A stretch of 64,000 bases of DNA from Motilimonas pumila (GTDB taxonomy: Bacteria; Pseudomonadota; Gammaproteobacteria; Enterobacterales; CBDFNC01). Location: the NCBI RefSeq assembly GCF_003596335.1, contig NZ_QZCH01000012.1:1-64000 (forward strand), given 5' to 3'. The notes under the pieces are model-generated. The model was not told where the DNA came from. It saw only the letters and a program-made list of their open reading frames with translations, and ran no database searches. This document shows, one piece after another, positions 35,553 through 44,558 of this stretch. How positions within the stretch are numbered: the stretch's first letter is position 1; each line of letters begins with the position of its first letter. A program made the translations under genes and the position numbers.

Positions 35553-35926
35553 AAGTGGCTTTTTTAGATTTATTTTATCTCGCTTGGTTGGCGGGATGAG
35601 CTAAGTGTATTTCAAGTGGTAACAGTATTTGGGAGCGGATGTTATGTCATAGAGCTTTGGTTAGGTGTATCGGTAGAGGAGGTAGAAGGGCAATCGCATG
35701 AATGTTATTTAAGCATAAAGTGATGTCTTATTGGGCGAGTATCTGCCGCAAGGATACGGCTGTTAAGCGATCATGAATGATTTTACGGCGTTTCGTATAT
35801 GGAAAGACCACTTATCATCGCTTGCTGTTTGAAAGTAAAACATATATGCGTTTGCCCTGAGAGGGGAAGCCACCCCCTTTTTTTGCAGCTGCTTAATGGT
35901 TGGCAGCAAGGCTGGTACGCAAAAGG
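35553..35926. other. Gene-poor region with an orphan terminator
   Basis: 374 bases between the operator-like repeats and the GFA gene. A short plus-strand frame beginning at 35799 runs into the GFA gene on the other strand and looks spurious. A plus-strand terminator at 35861-35885 has no gene before it. Confidence 0.4.
35861..35885 (+). terminator. Terminator-like hairpin without an upstream gene
   Basis: The short stem AGGGG...CCCCT around AAGCCAC is followed by seven T. No plus-strand gene precedes it, so it may end a small RNA or decayed gene in 35640-35860. Confidence 0.45.
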
Positions 35927-36328
35927 TTATTGGCTGCGATCTGCTGGGTGGTTAACGCCGTCATTAGTGACTACATCACCTAACCCAAAAGGATTGACGC
36001 CTTCTAAACAACCAATGTTATAACCATACTCATCAGGGGCAGAGCGCCTTTGATGATGGGTATAAATTCCGCAGTGACTGCAAAAGTAGTGCTTCGCGGT
36101 GTGAGTGTTAAATTGGTATAACTTAAGTGCGTCTTTACCTTGAATAATACGAATGCCATCAAGGGCGACAGAGCCCACTATTGCACCTCTGCGACGGCAA
36201 ATTGAACAGTCACAGCGTCTTGGGTTTTCAATGCCGCGGGGAAGGGACATTTCAAGCACTACTGCGCCGCAATGGCAGCTGGCTTTGTGCTTGGCTTTTA
36301 TTTTTGTGTTTCCTACCTGACGAATCAT
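35927..36328 (-). CDS. GFA-family (CENP-V) zinc protein, copy 1
   Basis: 133 aa. The zinc-binding cysteine series of the glutathione-dependent formaldehyde-activating family is complete: ASCHCGAVV, RRCDCSICRRRG and FCSHCGIYTHH, followed by NIGCLEG. Members bind two zinc ions; one is reported to help glutathione capture formaldehyde, but most are untested. A second, only distantly similar member lies at 38881-39300. Single-gene unit. Confidence 0.88.
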   Translation of the reverse strand: MIRQVGNTKIKAKHKASCHCGAVVLEMSLPRGIENPRRCDCSICRRRGAIVGSVALDGIRIIQGKDALKLYQFNTHTAKHYFCSHCGIYTHHQRRSAPDEYGYNIGCLEGVNPFGLGDVVTNDGVNHPADRSQ

Positions 36329-36389
36329 CAGACTGCTTCCTTTTTGGGTAAATCTGTTATTAATCTAATGATTTATTCCATCATGTTCA

Positions 36390-36421
36390 AATGGCGCAAT
36401 TCCCCGCTGAGTTGCGCCATT
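36390..36421 (-). terminator. Hairpin after the exported hydrolase gene
   Basis: AATGGCGCAA and TTGCGCCATT form a 10-base stem with a 12-base loop, eight bases past the stop of the 36430-37485 gene. Only a short T stretch follows on the minus strand. Confidence 0.6.
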
Positions 36422-36429
36422 ATCTGGCG

Positions 36430-37485
36430 TTAAAGCAAGGTGCAAGAGGTGGGTTTAAAAGCGTCGCTTGGCTCAGCGCTTAGAGCATTAAGCAGGTACT
36501 GGTTAATGTCTGCCGTGAGTTGTTGATGAAACTGGCTGCGATTAAAACCTTTAGGGTCTTTGGCGACTTTACCTAGCTTATCTTTAATTTCCGCAGGAAA
36601 AGGCGTGATAAAAGCGTAATGACTGGCATTTTTCACTAAGCAATGAGACAGCAGTGCTTGGTCTTTAAAATGGTTAGCAATAACAGTGGCGTGATAAGGT
36701 TCAGTGAGCTCTTGGTCTTTTTCTGCTTGCAGCATCAAGGTTGGGATCTTGACGTTGCTCAGCGCATCTTCAGCTTGAAACAGTACCCCGACCGGAGCCA
36801 TTAATACAATGGCTTTAATACGTGGGTCATAGTTATCATCGAGTGGTTGCGGTTTTACTTTCTTAGCCTTGACGGCTTTACACATGGGATCTTTGATGAC
36901 CCCTTGTTGGCAGAATTCAATCAGGTGACTGGTATCCGCTTTGCCTCCGGCGGCCGCGAGTGCGGTATAGCCGCCGGCAGAGTAACCTACCACCGCGATT
37001 TGCTCGTTATTTATGTGTTTGCCTACGGCTTTATCTGCTAATACGGCATCAATTGCTTGTTTGATATGGGCCGGGCGATCATTCCAGCTGTCGGTGCTGC
37101 CGGCTGCGGAGTTATTTTGGAAATTGTTGCCAGGATGAAGCGGTACCCCAACCACAAACCCGGCTTTAACCAAGGCAAATGCAATGCTGCGGTGGGCTAA
37201 GTTGGTGCTGCCTGAGCCATGAGAGATGATAGCTAAGGGGTATTGCCCCTTAGCTATCTTGGCGCCTTTGGCCAAGCGCATTTTAAAGGGGCCAACGTTA
37301 ATGGCTTTGTCGCGAGTGTGGGTTGGGTAAATAAGGCCGATAGGAAACCCTGGCTCTGCTTTACTGGGCTTGACCGTCAGCTTTTTAAAGCCAATGTATT
37401 TGGCGGTGTTCTCGGTTGTCCCGTGAGCGAAAAATGACGAAATTGATAGCATCATAAATGCGAGCAAAATTCGGGTACGATTCAT
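36430..37485 (-). CDS. Exported alpha/beta hydrolase (dienelactone hydrolase / PAF-acetylhydrolase-like)
   Basis: 351 aa. Signal peptide MNRTRILLAFMMLSISSFFAHG, then a complete alpha/beta hydrolase: oxyanion region PLAIISHGSGST near 82-93, the nucleophile elbow VVGYSAGGYTA near 165-175, the acid near PTLMLQAEKDQELT and the histidine in VKNASHYAFI. It resembles bacterial predicted dienelactone hydrolases and acetylhydrolases; the substrate is unknown. Periplasmic. It is divergent from the phosphoribosyltransferase gene at 37646. Confidence 0.85.
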   Translation of the reverse strand: MNRTRILLAFMMLSISSFFAHGTTENTAKYIGFKKLTVKPSKAEPGFPIGLIYPTHTRDKAINVGPFKMRLAKGAKIAKGQYPLAIISHGSGSTNLAHRSIAFALVKAGFVVGVPLHPGNNFQNNSAAGSTDSWNDRPAHIKQAIDAVLADKAVGKHINNEQIAVVGYSAGGYTALAAAGGKADTSHLIEFCQQGVIKDPMCKAVKAKKVKPQPLDDNYDPRIKAIVLMAPVGVLFQAEDALSNVKIPTLMLQAEKDQELTEPYHATVIANHFKDQALLSHCLVKNASHYAFITPFPAEIKDKLGKVAKDPKGFNRSQFHQQLTADINQYLLNALSAEPSDAFKPTSCTLL

Positions 37486-37645
37486 TCATATATCCTTATT
37501 TATCTATCAGGTGAGAAAGCCATGACCAGCACTAAAACTGCGCCATACTCAACTTAGTATAGCGACAAATTATTAATCCATTTATACAGAGTAATGAACA
37601 ATTTAACTCTGGCTGTGTGGTACAAAAAGGGGAGAGTGAATAGCA

Positions 37646-38191
37646 ATGCAACGATTATTAAAGCAAGCCCTCGGCGAGCAGGTGCTTAGCCCACAGCAAA
37701 TAGCACAAGGGGTGAGCAAGGTGGCGCAACAACTTAATCAGGCTTATCAAAGTGCGGTGATCATCAGTGTGGTGCCGGGTGGAATTTTGTTTACCGCTGA
37801 TCTCGTTCGGCAGCTGGAGTTTAATATTGAGATGGATTACATCTCTTGCCCTCATACGCCAGGGGACAATAACAATCAGTCGGCCATTGTTTACCACCAA
37901 AATATCGACATCCGAGGTAAAGACGTGATTTTAGTGGATGATGCACTGGAGTCAGGCAGTACCATGAAACGTTTATTGCAGCACTTCGAACAGCTCAATA
38001 TTGCGCGTTCGTTAGCCGTGGCGACATTATTGGTTAAACCGGGGCGAGTCGACCTAGCGGCGGCACAATATTTTGCTTATGAGTTGGCAGCGGACGCCAT
38101 GATAGTGGGTTATGGCCTGCCTTTAGAGGATCGATATCGACATTTAAATGCCATTTTTAAAGCGCCCAAAGAAAGCTTAGATAACACCTAG
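37646..38191 (+). CDS. Hypoxanthine phosphoribosyltransferase-like protein
   Basis: 181 aa, cytoplasmic, type I phosphoribosyltransferase fold. The start has AAQLNQAYQSAVIISVVPGGILFTADL (the PP loop region), and the PRPP motif is VILVDDALESGSTM near residues 97-110, where classical Hpt has an E-D-I-I-D-S-G form. The C-terminus (VGYGLPLEDRYRHL) matches the purine-binding end of Hpt. It salvages hypoxanthine or guanine to nucleotides, or is a close paralog. RBS AGGGGAG. The ABC of nearby genes gives no further clue. Confidence 0.85.
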   Translation: MQRLLKQALGEQVLSPQQIAQGVSKVAQQLNQAYQSAVIISVVPGGILFTADLVRQLEFNIEMDYISCPHTPGDNNNQSAIVYHQNIDIRGKDVILVDDALESGSTMKRLLQHFEQLNIARSLAVATLLVKPGRVDLAAAQYFAYELAADAMIVGYGLPLEDRYRHLNAIFKAPKESLDNT

Positions 38192-38304
38192 GCAAAACCC
38201 ATAATCATATATAAATCCGGAGGTTAAAAACTATTAGCTTTTGACTCATCAGAGATATCGTGCAAAAGTAAAGCGCTTATTTCGATGTTAAAAAGGCGCG
38301 TTTT

Positions 38305-38751
38305 ATGAAGTATTCAGGATGGCTTATTGCAGCGGCATTGCTCGGTGGCGCCGTGGTGTGGCAGTTTAATCGTGGTGAGCGACAACCCTTATCACCCCCT
38401 TTGCCAGCTTCACCGCCTTTTACTCCCAGCACTGCATTTGATGGTGAGTGGCAAGGAGAGCGTTTTGATGAAAGCGGTGACAGTATTTGTTTACCTACGG
38501 CTGTGGTGGGGTCAATCAAAAATGGTGCGGTCAAACTTAAACTCAGTTACAACAATACCTACCTTTTAGGTTGGATATCTGAGCAAGGTGAATTGGTTTT
38601 GTACTCAGATAGCTTGCGTTGGGGCTATCGATTTACAGGGCAATATCAACAAGACTCGGGAAGCTCGGATCGGCCCCGCATCGCGGGGCATTGGCGAGTG
38701 ACCAATGCTTTATGCCAAGGCACTTGGTATGTGGCGCCAGTCAATGAGTAA
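38305..38751 (+). CDS. Exported or membrane-anchored protein, unknown
   Basis: 148 aa. One N-terminal helix (residues 4-20, WLIAAALLGGAVVWQF) without a clear cleavage site and a Pro-rich spacer (SPPLPASPPFTPS) precede a beta-rich domain with two cysteines (ICLPT, ALCQGTWYV) that may form a disulfide, so it probably faces the periplasm. The family is not recognised. AAAAGG lies before ATG. Confidence 0.65.
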   Translation: MKYSGWLIAAALLGGAVVWQFNRGERQPLSPPLPASPPFTPSTAFDGEWQGERFDESGDSICLPTAVVGSIKNGAVKLKLSYNNTYLLGWISEQGELVLYSDSLRWGYRFTGQYQQDSGSSDRPRIAGHWRVTNALCQGTWYVAPVNE

Positions 38752-38880
38752 AGTTACGGCGCGCCTTTGCCACGGAGCATTAAAAAAGCATGGGTTGCTA
38801 ATAGCGGTTTAATCTGTTGTCTACAATATTATTGTTTTAATTTAATAAGGTAATGACATCAATAGTATTTGGAGAAGCAA

Positions 38881-39300
38881 ATGGGTGAAGCGGTAACGGC
38901 GACGGGTCAATGCTTATGTGGCAGCGTTAAAATATTTGCAGCGCAAGCAAACACCTCGGTAGGGGCTTGTCATTGCAACATGTGCCGGCAATGGACTGGT
39001 GGGCCGTTAATGGCGGTGGATTGTGGTAATGACGTGAGCTTTGAAGGGGCTGAGCACATTACTTGCTTTACTTCATCTGAGTGGGCTGAGCGGGCATTTT
39101 GTAAAAAATGCGGCAGCCACTTATTTTATAAGTTGACCATCAGTGGCCAATACATAGTGCCGGTGGGGTTACTCGACATGCCGCAACCTCTGGCATTTGA
39201 CCATCAAATCTTTATTGATGAAAAGCCAGAATATTACTGTTTTGCCAATGAAACCAAGAATATGACCGGGGCAGAAGTGTTTGCTCAATATCAGCCATAA
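38881..39300 (+). CDS. GFA-family (CENP-V) zinc protein, copy 2
   Basis: 139 aa from ATG 38881 (GGAG seven bases before). Zinc motifs: GQCLCGSVKI, ACHCNMCRQWTGGP and FCKKCGSHLFYK, with the later YIVPVGLLD strand. It is distant in sequence from the copy at 35927, so they are separate family members rather than a recent duplicate. It ends at a strong terminator. Confidence 0.88.
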   Translation: MGEAVTATGQCLCGSVKIFAAQANTSVGACHCNMCRQWTGGPLMAVDCGNDVSFEGAEHITCFTSSEWAERAFCKKCGSHLFYKLTISGQYIVPVGLLDMPQPLAFDHQIFIDEKPEYYCFANETKNMTGAEVFAQYQP

Positions 39301-39320
39301 AAGCGTGCTGATAAGTTTGT

Positions 39321-39347
39321 AAAAAGCAGGCGTCGGCCTGCTTTTTT
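39321..39347 (+). terminator. Terminator after the second GFA gene
   Basis: AAAAAGCAGGC / GCCTGCTTTTTT with a short loop, a strong intrinsic terminator. Confidence 0.9.
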
Positions 39348-39477
39348 GATCTGAGATAAGGCAACGGCCATTAGTGAAATTACGCCTGTTGATATGCTCA
39401 CAAAATCTGCAATTTCAATTAGTCAGCGTTTACTATTTTCTTTATAAACAAGCTTTAAGCAGTTAAGGACGACACTT

Positions 39478-40701
39478 ATGAAAAACACTTTTGATCACCC
39501 CTTGCCCAATGCTCAAGGCTTTTTTGGCGAGTATGGTGGCAGCTTTATTCCACCGCAATTACAACAAGTCATTGATGAAATCAGCGAGGTTTACCAAACG
39601 TGTCGTCAAGATCCTGATTTTCTGGATGAGTTAGCTTATTTGTATAAGCACTTTGTGGGACGTCCAAGCCCCATTTTTTATGCTCAAAACCTGTCTCAAA
39701 AATACGGCGCAGACATTTATCTGAAACGGGAAGACTTAAACCACACCGGCGCTCATAAAATCAACCACTGCCTAGGCGAAGCCTTGTTGGCTAAAAGAAT
39801 GGGCAAAAAGAAGCTGATTGCAGAAACCGGGGCTGGCCAGCACGGCGTTGCACTGGCAACGGCAGCTGCGTTAGTTGGGTTAGAGTGTGATATTTATATG
39901 GGTGAAGTAGACATAAAAAAAGAGCACCCTAACGTGGTTCGCATGCGCATTTTAGGCGCTAATGTCATTGCCGCCACCCATGGCAGAAAAACCTTAAAAG
40001 AGGCGGTAGATGCGGCGTTTGAAGCGTATTTAAAAGATCCAGTAACGCAACTGTATGCCATTGGCTCTGTGGTTGGGCCACATCCGTTTCCTATGATGGT
40101 GCGCGATTTTCAATCTATCATAGGCAATGAAGCCAGAGAGCAATTTCAGCAGATGACGGGGGCATTGCCAGATAACATCGTTGCTTGTGTCGGCGGCGGT
40201 TCTAATGCGGTGGGCATGTTTACTGCCTTCTTAGATGATGCCAAGGTAGAGATATATGGGGTTGAGCCCGCTGGGCGCAGCTTAACCGAAAAAGGCGAGC
40301 ACGCTGCAACCCTCACTTTGGGTAAACCCGGTATCATGCATGGCTTTAAGTCTTACATGCTGCAAGACGAACAAGGCGAGCCAGAGCCGGTTTATTCTGT
40401 TGCCAGTGGCTTGGATTATCCTTCGGTAGGGCCGCAGCACAGCTACTTAAAAGACCAAGGCCGGGTAAATTATGTTGCCATCAGCGACGCCCAAACCATT
40501 GACGCGTTTTTTGAGTTATCGCGCTTAGAAGGCATTATTCCTGCCATTGAATCAGCTCATGCCGTCGCGCAAGCGATTGAATTGGCTAAAAGTGGCGTGA
40601 AGGGCAGCATTTTGCTGAATTTATCAGGCCGTGGTGACAAAGACATCGATTTTGTGGTTGAAAATTACGGCCAGCAATACGGCATTGAGTCACTGCTTTA
40701 A
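39478..40701 (+). CDS. trpB: Tryptophan synthase beta chain, stand-alone
   Basis: 407 aa, PLP-dependent; makes tryptophan from indole and serine. The PLP lysine is K94 in TGAHKINH, the catalytic glutamate is E116 in [10 protein letters not shown], and the phosphate loop is GGGSNA at 239-244. The key differences from E. coli TrpB around the lysine (HKINHCLG in place of HKTNQVLG) and in [16 protein letters not shown] place it in a divergent branch. No trpA or other trp gene is nearby, and no leader peptide is seen. It is either a salvage-type TrpB or a second copy. RBS AAGGA. Confidence 0.92.
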   Translation: MKNTFDHPLPNAQGFFGEYGGSFIPPQLQQVIDEISEVYQTCRQDPDFLDELAYLYKHFVGRPSPIFYAQNLSQKYGADIYLKREDLNHTGAHKINHCLGEALLAKRMGKKKLIAETGAGQHGVALATAAALVGLECDIYMGEVDIKKEHPNVVRMRILGANVIAATHGRKTLKEAVDAAFEAYLKDPVTQLYAIGSVVGPHPFPMMVRDFQSIIGNEAREQFQQMTGALPDNIVACVGGGSNAVGMFTAFLDDAKVEIYGVEPAGRSLTEKGEHAATLTLGKPGIMHGFKSYMLQDEQGEPEPVYSVASGLDYPSVGPQHSYLKDQGRVNYVAISDAQTIDAFFELSRLEGIIPAIESAHAVAQAIELAKSGVKGSILLNLSGRGDKDIDFVVENYGQQYGIESLL

Positions 40702-41041
40702 TGGTCTTTACATTTTTATTGTGGCAAGCGAATTTAGCTTGGGTAGGCTTAAGTTAACGATTTTCCGCACGAGGTAAACAGCGAGTCTGGTTGACCCCTG
40801 GCTCGCTTTTTTATTGTTGTTATCCCTTGTCTAATTCCCCAGTACCATTTCCGCCTTTTCCATCAGTCAGGCTTTCTGGCAAAAGCGGGGGCTTTTATTA
40901 TTTCGCTGAACAAAAATACCAATCCTTGATTCATCATGCTCCTTGATAAAGCGAGTTGTGGCAATTACGGCGCTGACATACGTTGCACTCATGTTAGGTT
41001 GGGTTATCATAAGCCGCTGAAATGTTTGATTGGGAGTGGTC
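40702..41041. other. Intergenic region between trpB and the SGNH esterase
   Basis: 340 bases. A terminator-like hairpin lies at 40780-40812. The minus-strand frame at 40867-41130 lacks a ribosome site and family resemblance. Otherwise nothing is seen. Confidence 0.5.
40780..40812 (+). terminator. trpB terminator
   Basis: AGCGAG...CTCGCT with additional pairing inside the loop, followed by TTTTTT, about 80 bases past trpB. Confidence 0.75.
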
Positions 41042-41656
41042 ATGTCTGTTGCTGTTTTACCTTCGTATTTACGCTTTTGTTGGTTATTGTTAGTGGTGTT
41101 TTTATCGGCATGCTCGAAGCAACCAGACACGGCATCGATTGCCCAAACTGGGGTGATTTTGGCTTATGGTGACAGCTTAACCAAAGGCGTGGGCGCTGAT
41201 AAATCGCAAAGTTATCCCGCGCACTTGGCGCAGGCCTTGGGCGTCAAGGTGATTAATCAAGGCATTTCAGGTGAGACCAGCGCAGAAGGTTTGGCTCGCT
41301 TAGAAGGCATTTTGCAAGCAGAGCGTCCGGATCTCGTGATTTTAACCCATGGCGGCAATGACTTATTAAAAAAGCTGCCGGTAGCCAAGCTAAAAGCCAA
41401 CTTACAAAGCATGATAGCGCTGTGCCAAACTTATCAAGCCCAAGTGGTTTTGGTCGGTGTGCCTAAGCCGGCGTTGATGCTGTCACCTTTGCCTGTGTAT
41501 GAAGAGCTTGCAGAGCAGTATGAGCTAGTGGCCGAGCTGGATATTTTGAGTGATTTACTGGGTGAGAATGCCATGAAATCAGACGCCGTGCATTTAAACG
41601 GCGCCGGCTATAAAGCTTTTGCTGACGCTTTAGCGGAAAAAATTACCGTCTATTAA
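41042..41656 (+). CDS. SGNH-family esterase, TesA/arylesterase-like lipoprotein
   Basis: 204 aa from ATG 41042 (GGGAG upstream). A long signal with lipobox VFLSAC (cysteine near 25) is unusual, because E. coli TesA is a soluble periplasmic enzyme. SGNH blocks: ILAYGDSLTKG (Ser), NQGISGET (Gly), LTHGGNDLLK (Asn) and SDAVHLNGAGY (Asp, His). It hydrolyses acyl thioesters, aryl esters or lysophospholipids. The 3' end overlaps the convergent LysR gene by four bases. Confidence 0.9.
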   Translation: MSVAVLPSYLRFCWLLLVVFLSACSKQPDTASIAQTGVILAYGDSLTKGVGADKSQSYPAHLAQALGVKVINQGISGETSAEGLARLEGILQAERPDLVILTHGGNDLLKKLPVAKLKANLQSMIALCQTYQAQVVLVGVPKPALMLSPLPVYEELAEQYELVAELDILSDLLGENAMKSDAVHLNGAGYKAFADALAEKITVY

Positions 41657-42573
41657 TGGGCGTTGGGCAATTTACTTACGCCATCACGACTGCTGATTAT
41701 TTCGTGGCGTAACCACTTGGCAAAGGCTTGAAATCGCGCTTGCAGCTCCATGCCTTGCGGGCACACTAAATCATAACCGCCTTCTCCGGCAATCGCCGGG
41801 TAGGGGGCGATCAACTCTGCGCGTTGTAATTGCGGCGCAACTGCGTGTAAGCGGCCCATTGCCACTCCAAGGTGGTGTTTAGCTGCTAACAAGTCTTGAC
41901 CGCGCTGGCTTAAGCGATAACACTGCTGCTCTGGGTTAATATTTTTGCCCATTTCTGAGAGCCAGCGAGCCCAAATTTGGGAGTCAATGATTTGAATAAA
42001 GTTCACCTTGGCTAAGCTGTCCAAATCCCCTTTTAACAAGTTAAATTGCTCGGCGTATTGCGGGCTCATCACCGGCAGAAACTGCTCCTCAAACAAGCGC
42101 TCTGCATAAAACCCAGGATAAATGCCTCGGCTGTAATATATCGCTAAATCAATCGATTCTTGCTCAAAGTCGTAACGGTATTCTTTCGAAATAATGGTCA
42201 CGTTGAGCTGCGGGTAAAGACTTTGAAAGCGAGCCAGCCTTGGCAGTAGCCAGTCCATGGCAAACCCAGGCGAGGTGCCTATGGTTAAGTCCCCGCTGAG
42301 TTGATTGAAGCGTATATCTTCCAGCTCGCTAAAAATACGATCAAAAGACGGATTAAGGGTTTGCAGCAGGCGCTGGCCTTCGTTAGTGAGCTCTAATTTA
42401 CGCGTCAGGCGAATAAACACAGGAAAACCCAGTTGCTGCTCTAGCATTTTAATGCGGTAGCTGACCGCGCCTTGGCTCAAGCATAACTCGACGGCGGCTT
42501 TGGTAAAGCTTAAGTGTTTGGCAACCACGCTGAATGTGTGCATGTTGGCCAGCACTACCTGGCGATTCTCCAT
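41653..42573 (-). CDS. LysR-family regulator, DsdC/GcvA-like
   Basis: 306 aa. The winged helix at 8-68 (MHTFSVVAKHLSFTKAAVEL, QGAVSYRIKMLEQQLGFPVF) is followed by an effector domain with IDLAIYYSRG near 160. The N-terminus most resembles DsdC, the D-serine activator, but no dsdA gene is in the window. A 23-base dyad lies 14 bases before its start, probably the autoregulatory site. It is divergent from the PTS gene at 42945, which is a plausible target. Confidence 0.85.
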   Translation of the reverse strand: MENRQVVLANMHTFSVVAKHLSFTKAAVELCLSQGAVSYRIKMLEQQLGFPVFIRLTRKLELTNEGQRLLQTLNPSFDRIFSELEDIRFNQLSGDLTIGTSPGFAMDWLLPRLARFQSLYPQLNVTIISKEYRYDFEQESIDLAIYYSRGIYPGFYAERLFEEQFLPVMSPQYAEQFNLLKGDLDSLAKVNFIQIIDSQIWARWLSEMGKNINPEQQCYRLSQRGQDLLAAKHHLGVAMGRLHAVAPQLQRAELIAPYPAIAGEGGYDLVCPQGMELQARFQAFAKWLRHEIISSRDGVSKLPNAH

Positions 42574-42586
42574 TAATTACACCTTT

Positions 42587-42609
42587 ATGCATTAAAAATT
42601 TTAATTCAT
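42587..42609. promoter_or_regulatory. 23-bp AT-rich dyad before the LysR gene
   Basis: ATGCATTAAAA-A-TTTTAATTCAT is symmetric except for one base pair, with T-N11-A type ends, as expected for a LysR operator. It is 14 bases from the LysR start. Confidence 0.55.
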
Positions 42610-42905
42610 GGTAACAAAATTATCGGTTTGTTGCCGAGTTTAAATTGGGTTGTAATTACCTCAGTTGATTTATACCTGACTACGAATGAGTAAGGCAAAG
42701 GTGCAATTTGTGTTACTTGCTTGCAATGAGCTAAGCGCAACATGGGGCAGTTTTATGGGTGTAAATACCGGCTCAATAGCAATCTGGCCTTTCCTGCTAT
42801 TGGTATCTTTGTAAGGACACATAAATAGATAAAAGTGGCTGCTTTACCGTTATTTACTCCCTTTTTCCTGCCAAATACCGAGCTTAGCCGGTAGTCATTA
42901 AATCC

Positions 42906-42924
42906 TAATTTCAATCGCGAATTA
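42906..42924. promoter_or_regulatory. NagC/Mlc-like dyad before the PTS gene
   Basis: TAATTTCAATCGCGAATTA is an imperfect dyad resembling ROK-family (NagC, Mlc) operators. It lies 21 bases before the PTS start, in a repressing position. The assignment is by resemblance only. Confidence 0.35.
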
Positions 42925-42944
42925 CAAAATAATAGAGGACGATA

Positions 42945-44417
42945 ATGAATATTTTAGGTTACATGCAAAAGGTGGGTAGAGCGCTCATGGTGCCCGTTGC
43001 CGTACTGCCAGCCGCGGCCATTTTAATGGGCATTGGTTACTGGATAGATCCCGTTGGTTGGGGCTCTGAAAGTATTCTTGCAGCATTACTGATTAAATCA
43101 GGCGGCGCCATTATTGATAATATGGCGCTGCTTTTTGCCATTGGTGTGGCGTTTGGCTTAAGTAAAGATAAAAGCGGCCCGGCAGCTCTGTCGGGCTTTG
43201 TCATGTTTATGGTGGTGACCACATTATTATCACCTGCCGTGGTAGCCCAGTTGCAAGGGGTTGACGTGGCCAACGTGCCGGACGCTTTTGCCAAAATAAG
43301 CAACCAGTTTGTTGGTATTATCATAGGCATTATTTCGGCAGAAATTTACAACAAATATTCAGGAGTCGAACTGCCAAAAGCCTTAGCGTTTTTCAGTGGT
43401 AAGCGTTTGGTTCCTATCCTTACCTCGATTGCCGGTATCGTATTAGCTTTTATTTTGCTTTACGTATGGCCAGCCATTTACGACTCCTTGATAGTTTTTG
43501 GCACCTATTTGCAATCACTGGGCGCAGTGGGCGCTGGGTTATTTGGCTTTTTTAACCGCTTAATGCTGTCTGTGGGCATGCACCATGCTTTATACCCCGT
43601 ATTTTGGTTTGATGTAGTGGGCATTAATGATATTCCTAACTTCCTCGGCGGTGGCCAGTCTATTGCCAACGGTACTGGAGTGCCGGGTGTGACTGGTATG
43701 TACCAAGCAGGTTTCTTCCCCATTATGATGTTTGGTTTACCTGGTGCGGCACTTGCTATGTACCACTGCTCTGAAGCGCGCAATAAAAACAAGGTGTTCT
43801 CTATCATGTTAGCGGCGGCAATGGCGTCGTTTTTCACCGGCATTACCGAGCCTCTTGAGTTCAGCTTTATGTTTTTAGCGCCGGTATTGTATTTGGTGCA
43901 CGCGGTACTAACGGGCATTTCTTTATACATTGCCGCAAGCATGCAGTGGATGGCGGGCTTTGGTTTCTCAGCAGGGTTGGTGGACTTAGTATTATCAAGC
44001 CAAAACCCACTGGCGACCAACTGGTATATGCTGGTATTGCAAGGCTTGGTATTCTTCGCGCTGTACTACTTTATCTTCCGCTGGATGATCTTGCGCTTTA
44101 ATATCTTAACACCGGGTCGTGGTGTGGATATGAACCAAGAGGAAGAAGACGAAGCGGATCCAGCTGCAGCCTTAACTAAATTAACCCATAAGTACATCAA
44201 GGCCATTGGCGGCGAGGACAACATAGTGGAAATTGACAACTGTATTACGCGCTTGCGTCTAACAGTGAAAGATTCCGGTCTGGCTGATGAAGCTGCTCTA
44301 AAAGGCTTGGGCGCAGCAGGCACGGTTGCCATGGGTAAAGAGGGTTTACAAGTCATTATCGGTGTGGGCAAAGTCGATAAAGTTGCCCAAGAAATGAAAA
44401 ATATCCTCGGGCGTTAA
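42945..44417 (+). CDS. PTS sugar transporter EIICB, N-acetylglucosamine/glucose type
   Basis: 490 aa. The N-terminal EIIC membrane domain (residues 1-385, about ten helices; MVPVAVLPAAAILMGIG, GVTGMYQAGFFPIMMFGLPGAA, SFFTGITEPLEFSFMF with the substrate GITEP loop) is fused to a C-terminal EIIB domain with the phospho-cysteine C433 in EIDNCITRLRL. No EIIA domain is present, so a separate Crr-type EIIA is needed. The order and residues are closest to NagE and PtsG. RBS AGAGGA. It ends at a strong terminator. Confidence 0.9.
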   Translation: MNILGYMQKVGRALMVPVAVLPAAAILMGIGYWIDPVGWGSESILAALLIKSGGAIIDNMALLFAIGVAFGLSKDKSGPAALSGFVMFMVVTTLLSPAVVAQLQGVDVANVPDAFAKISNQFVGIIIGIISAEIYNKYSGVELPKALAFFSGKRLVPILTSIAGIVLAFILLYVWPAIYDSLIVFGTYLQSLGAVGAGLFGFFNRLMLSVGMHHALYPVFWFDVVGINDIPNFLGGGQSIANGTGVPGVTGMYQAGFFPIMMFGLPGAALAMYHCSEARNKNKVFSIMLAAAMASFFTGITEPLEFSFMFLAPVLYLVHAVLTGISLYIAASMQWMAGFGFSAGLVDLVLSSQNPLATNWYMLVLQGLVFFALYYFIFRWMILRFNILTPGRGVDMNQEEEDEADPAAALTKLTHKYIKAIGGEDNIVEIDNCITRLRLTVKDSGLADEAALKGLGAAGTVAMGKEGLQVIIGVGKVDKVAQEMKNILGR

Positions 44418-44443
44418 GTTTGCTTAACTGACGATAAGGTAAT

Positions 44444-44469
44444 AAAAAAGCTGCTACGGCAGCTTTTTT
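44444..44469 (+). terminator. PTS gene terminator
   Basis: AAAAAAGCTGC-TACG-GCAGCTTTTTT, an efficient tetraloop terminator 27 bases past the stop. Confidence 0.92.
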
Positions 44470-44558
44470 ATTGGGCTTTTATATTTATCAAACGGATCTC
44501 TTTACCTCAGTGAGAGGGAATCTTGATAAACATAATGGCCGAGAGGGAACGCAGGCAA

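Larger units (their letters stand above)
42574..42944. other. Regulatory region between the LysR and PTS genes
   Basis: 371 bases between two divergent genes. It holds the LysR-proximal dyad (42587-42609) and a second dyad at 42906-42924 next to the PTS ribosome site. No gene is seen between. Confidence 0.55.

Noticed and set aside
40867..41130. 87-aa minus-strand frame between trpB and the SGNH esterase
   Set aside because: No ribosome site, low-complexity composition and antisense to the esterase signal peptide.
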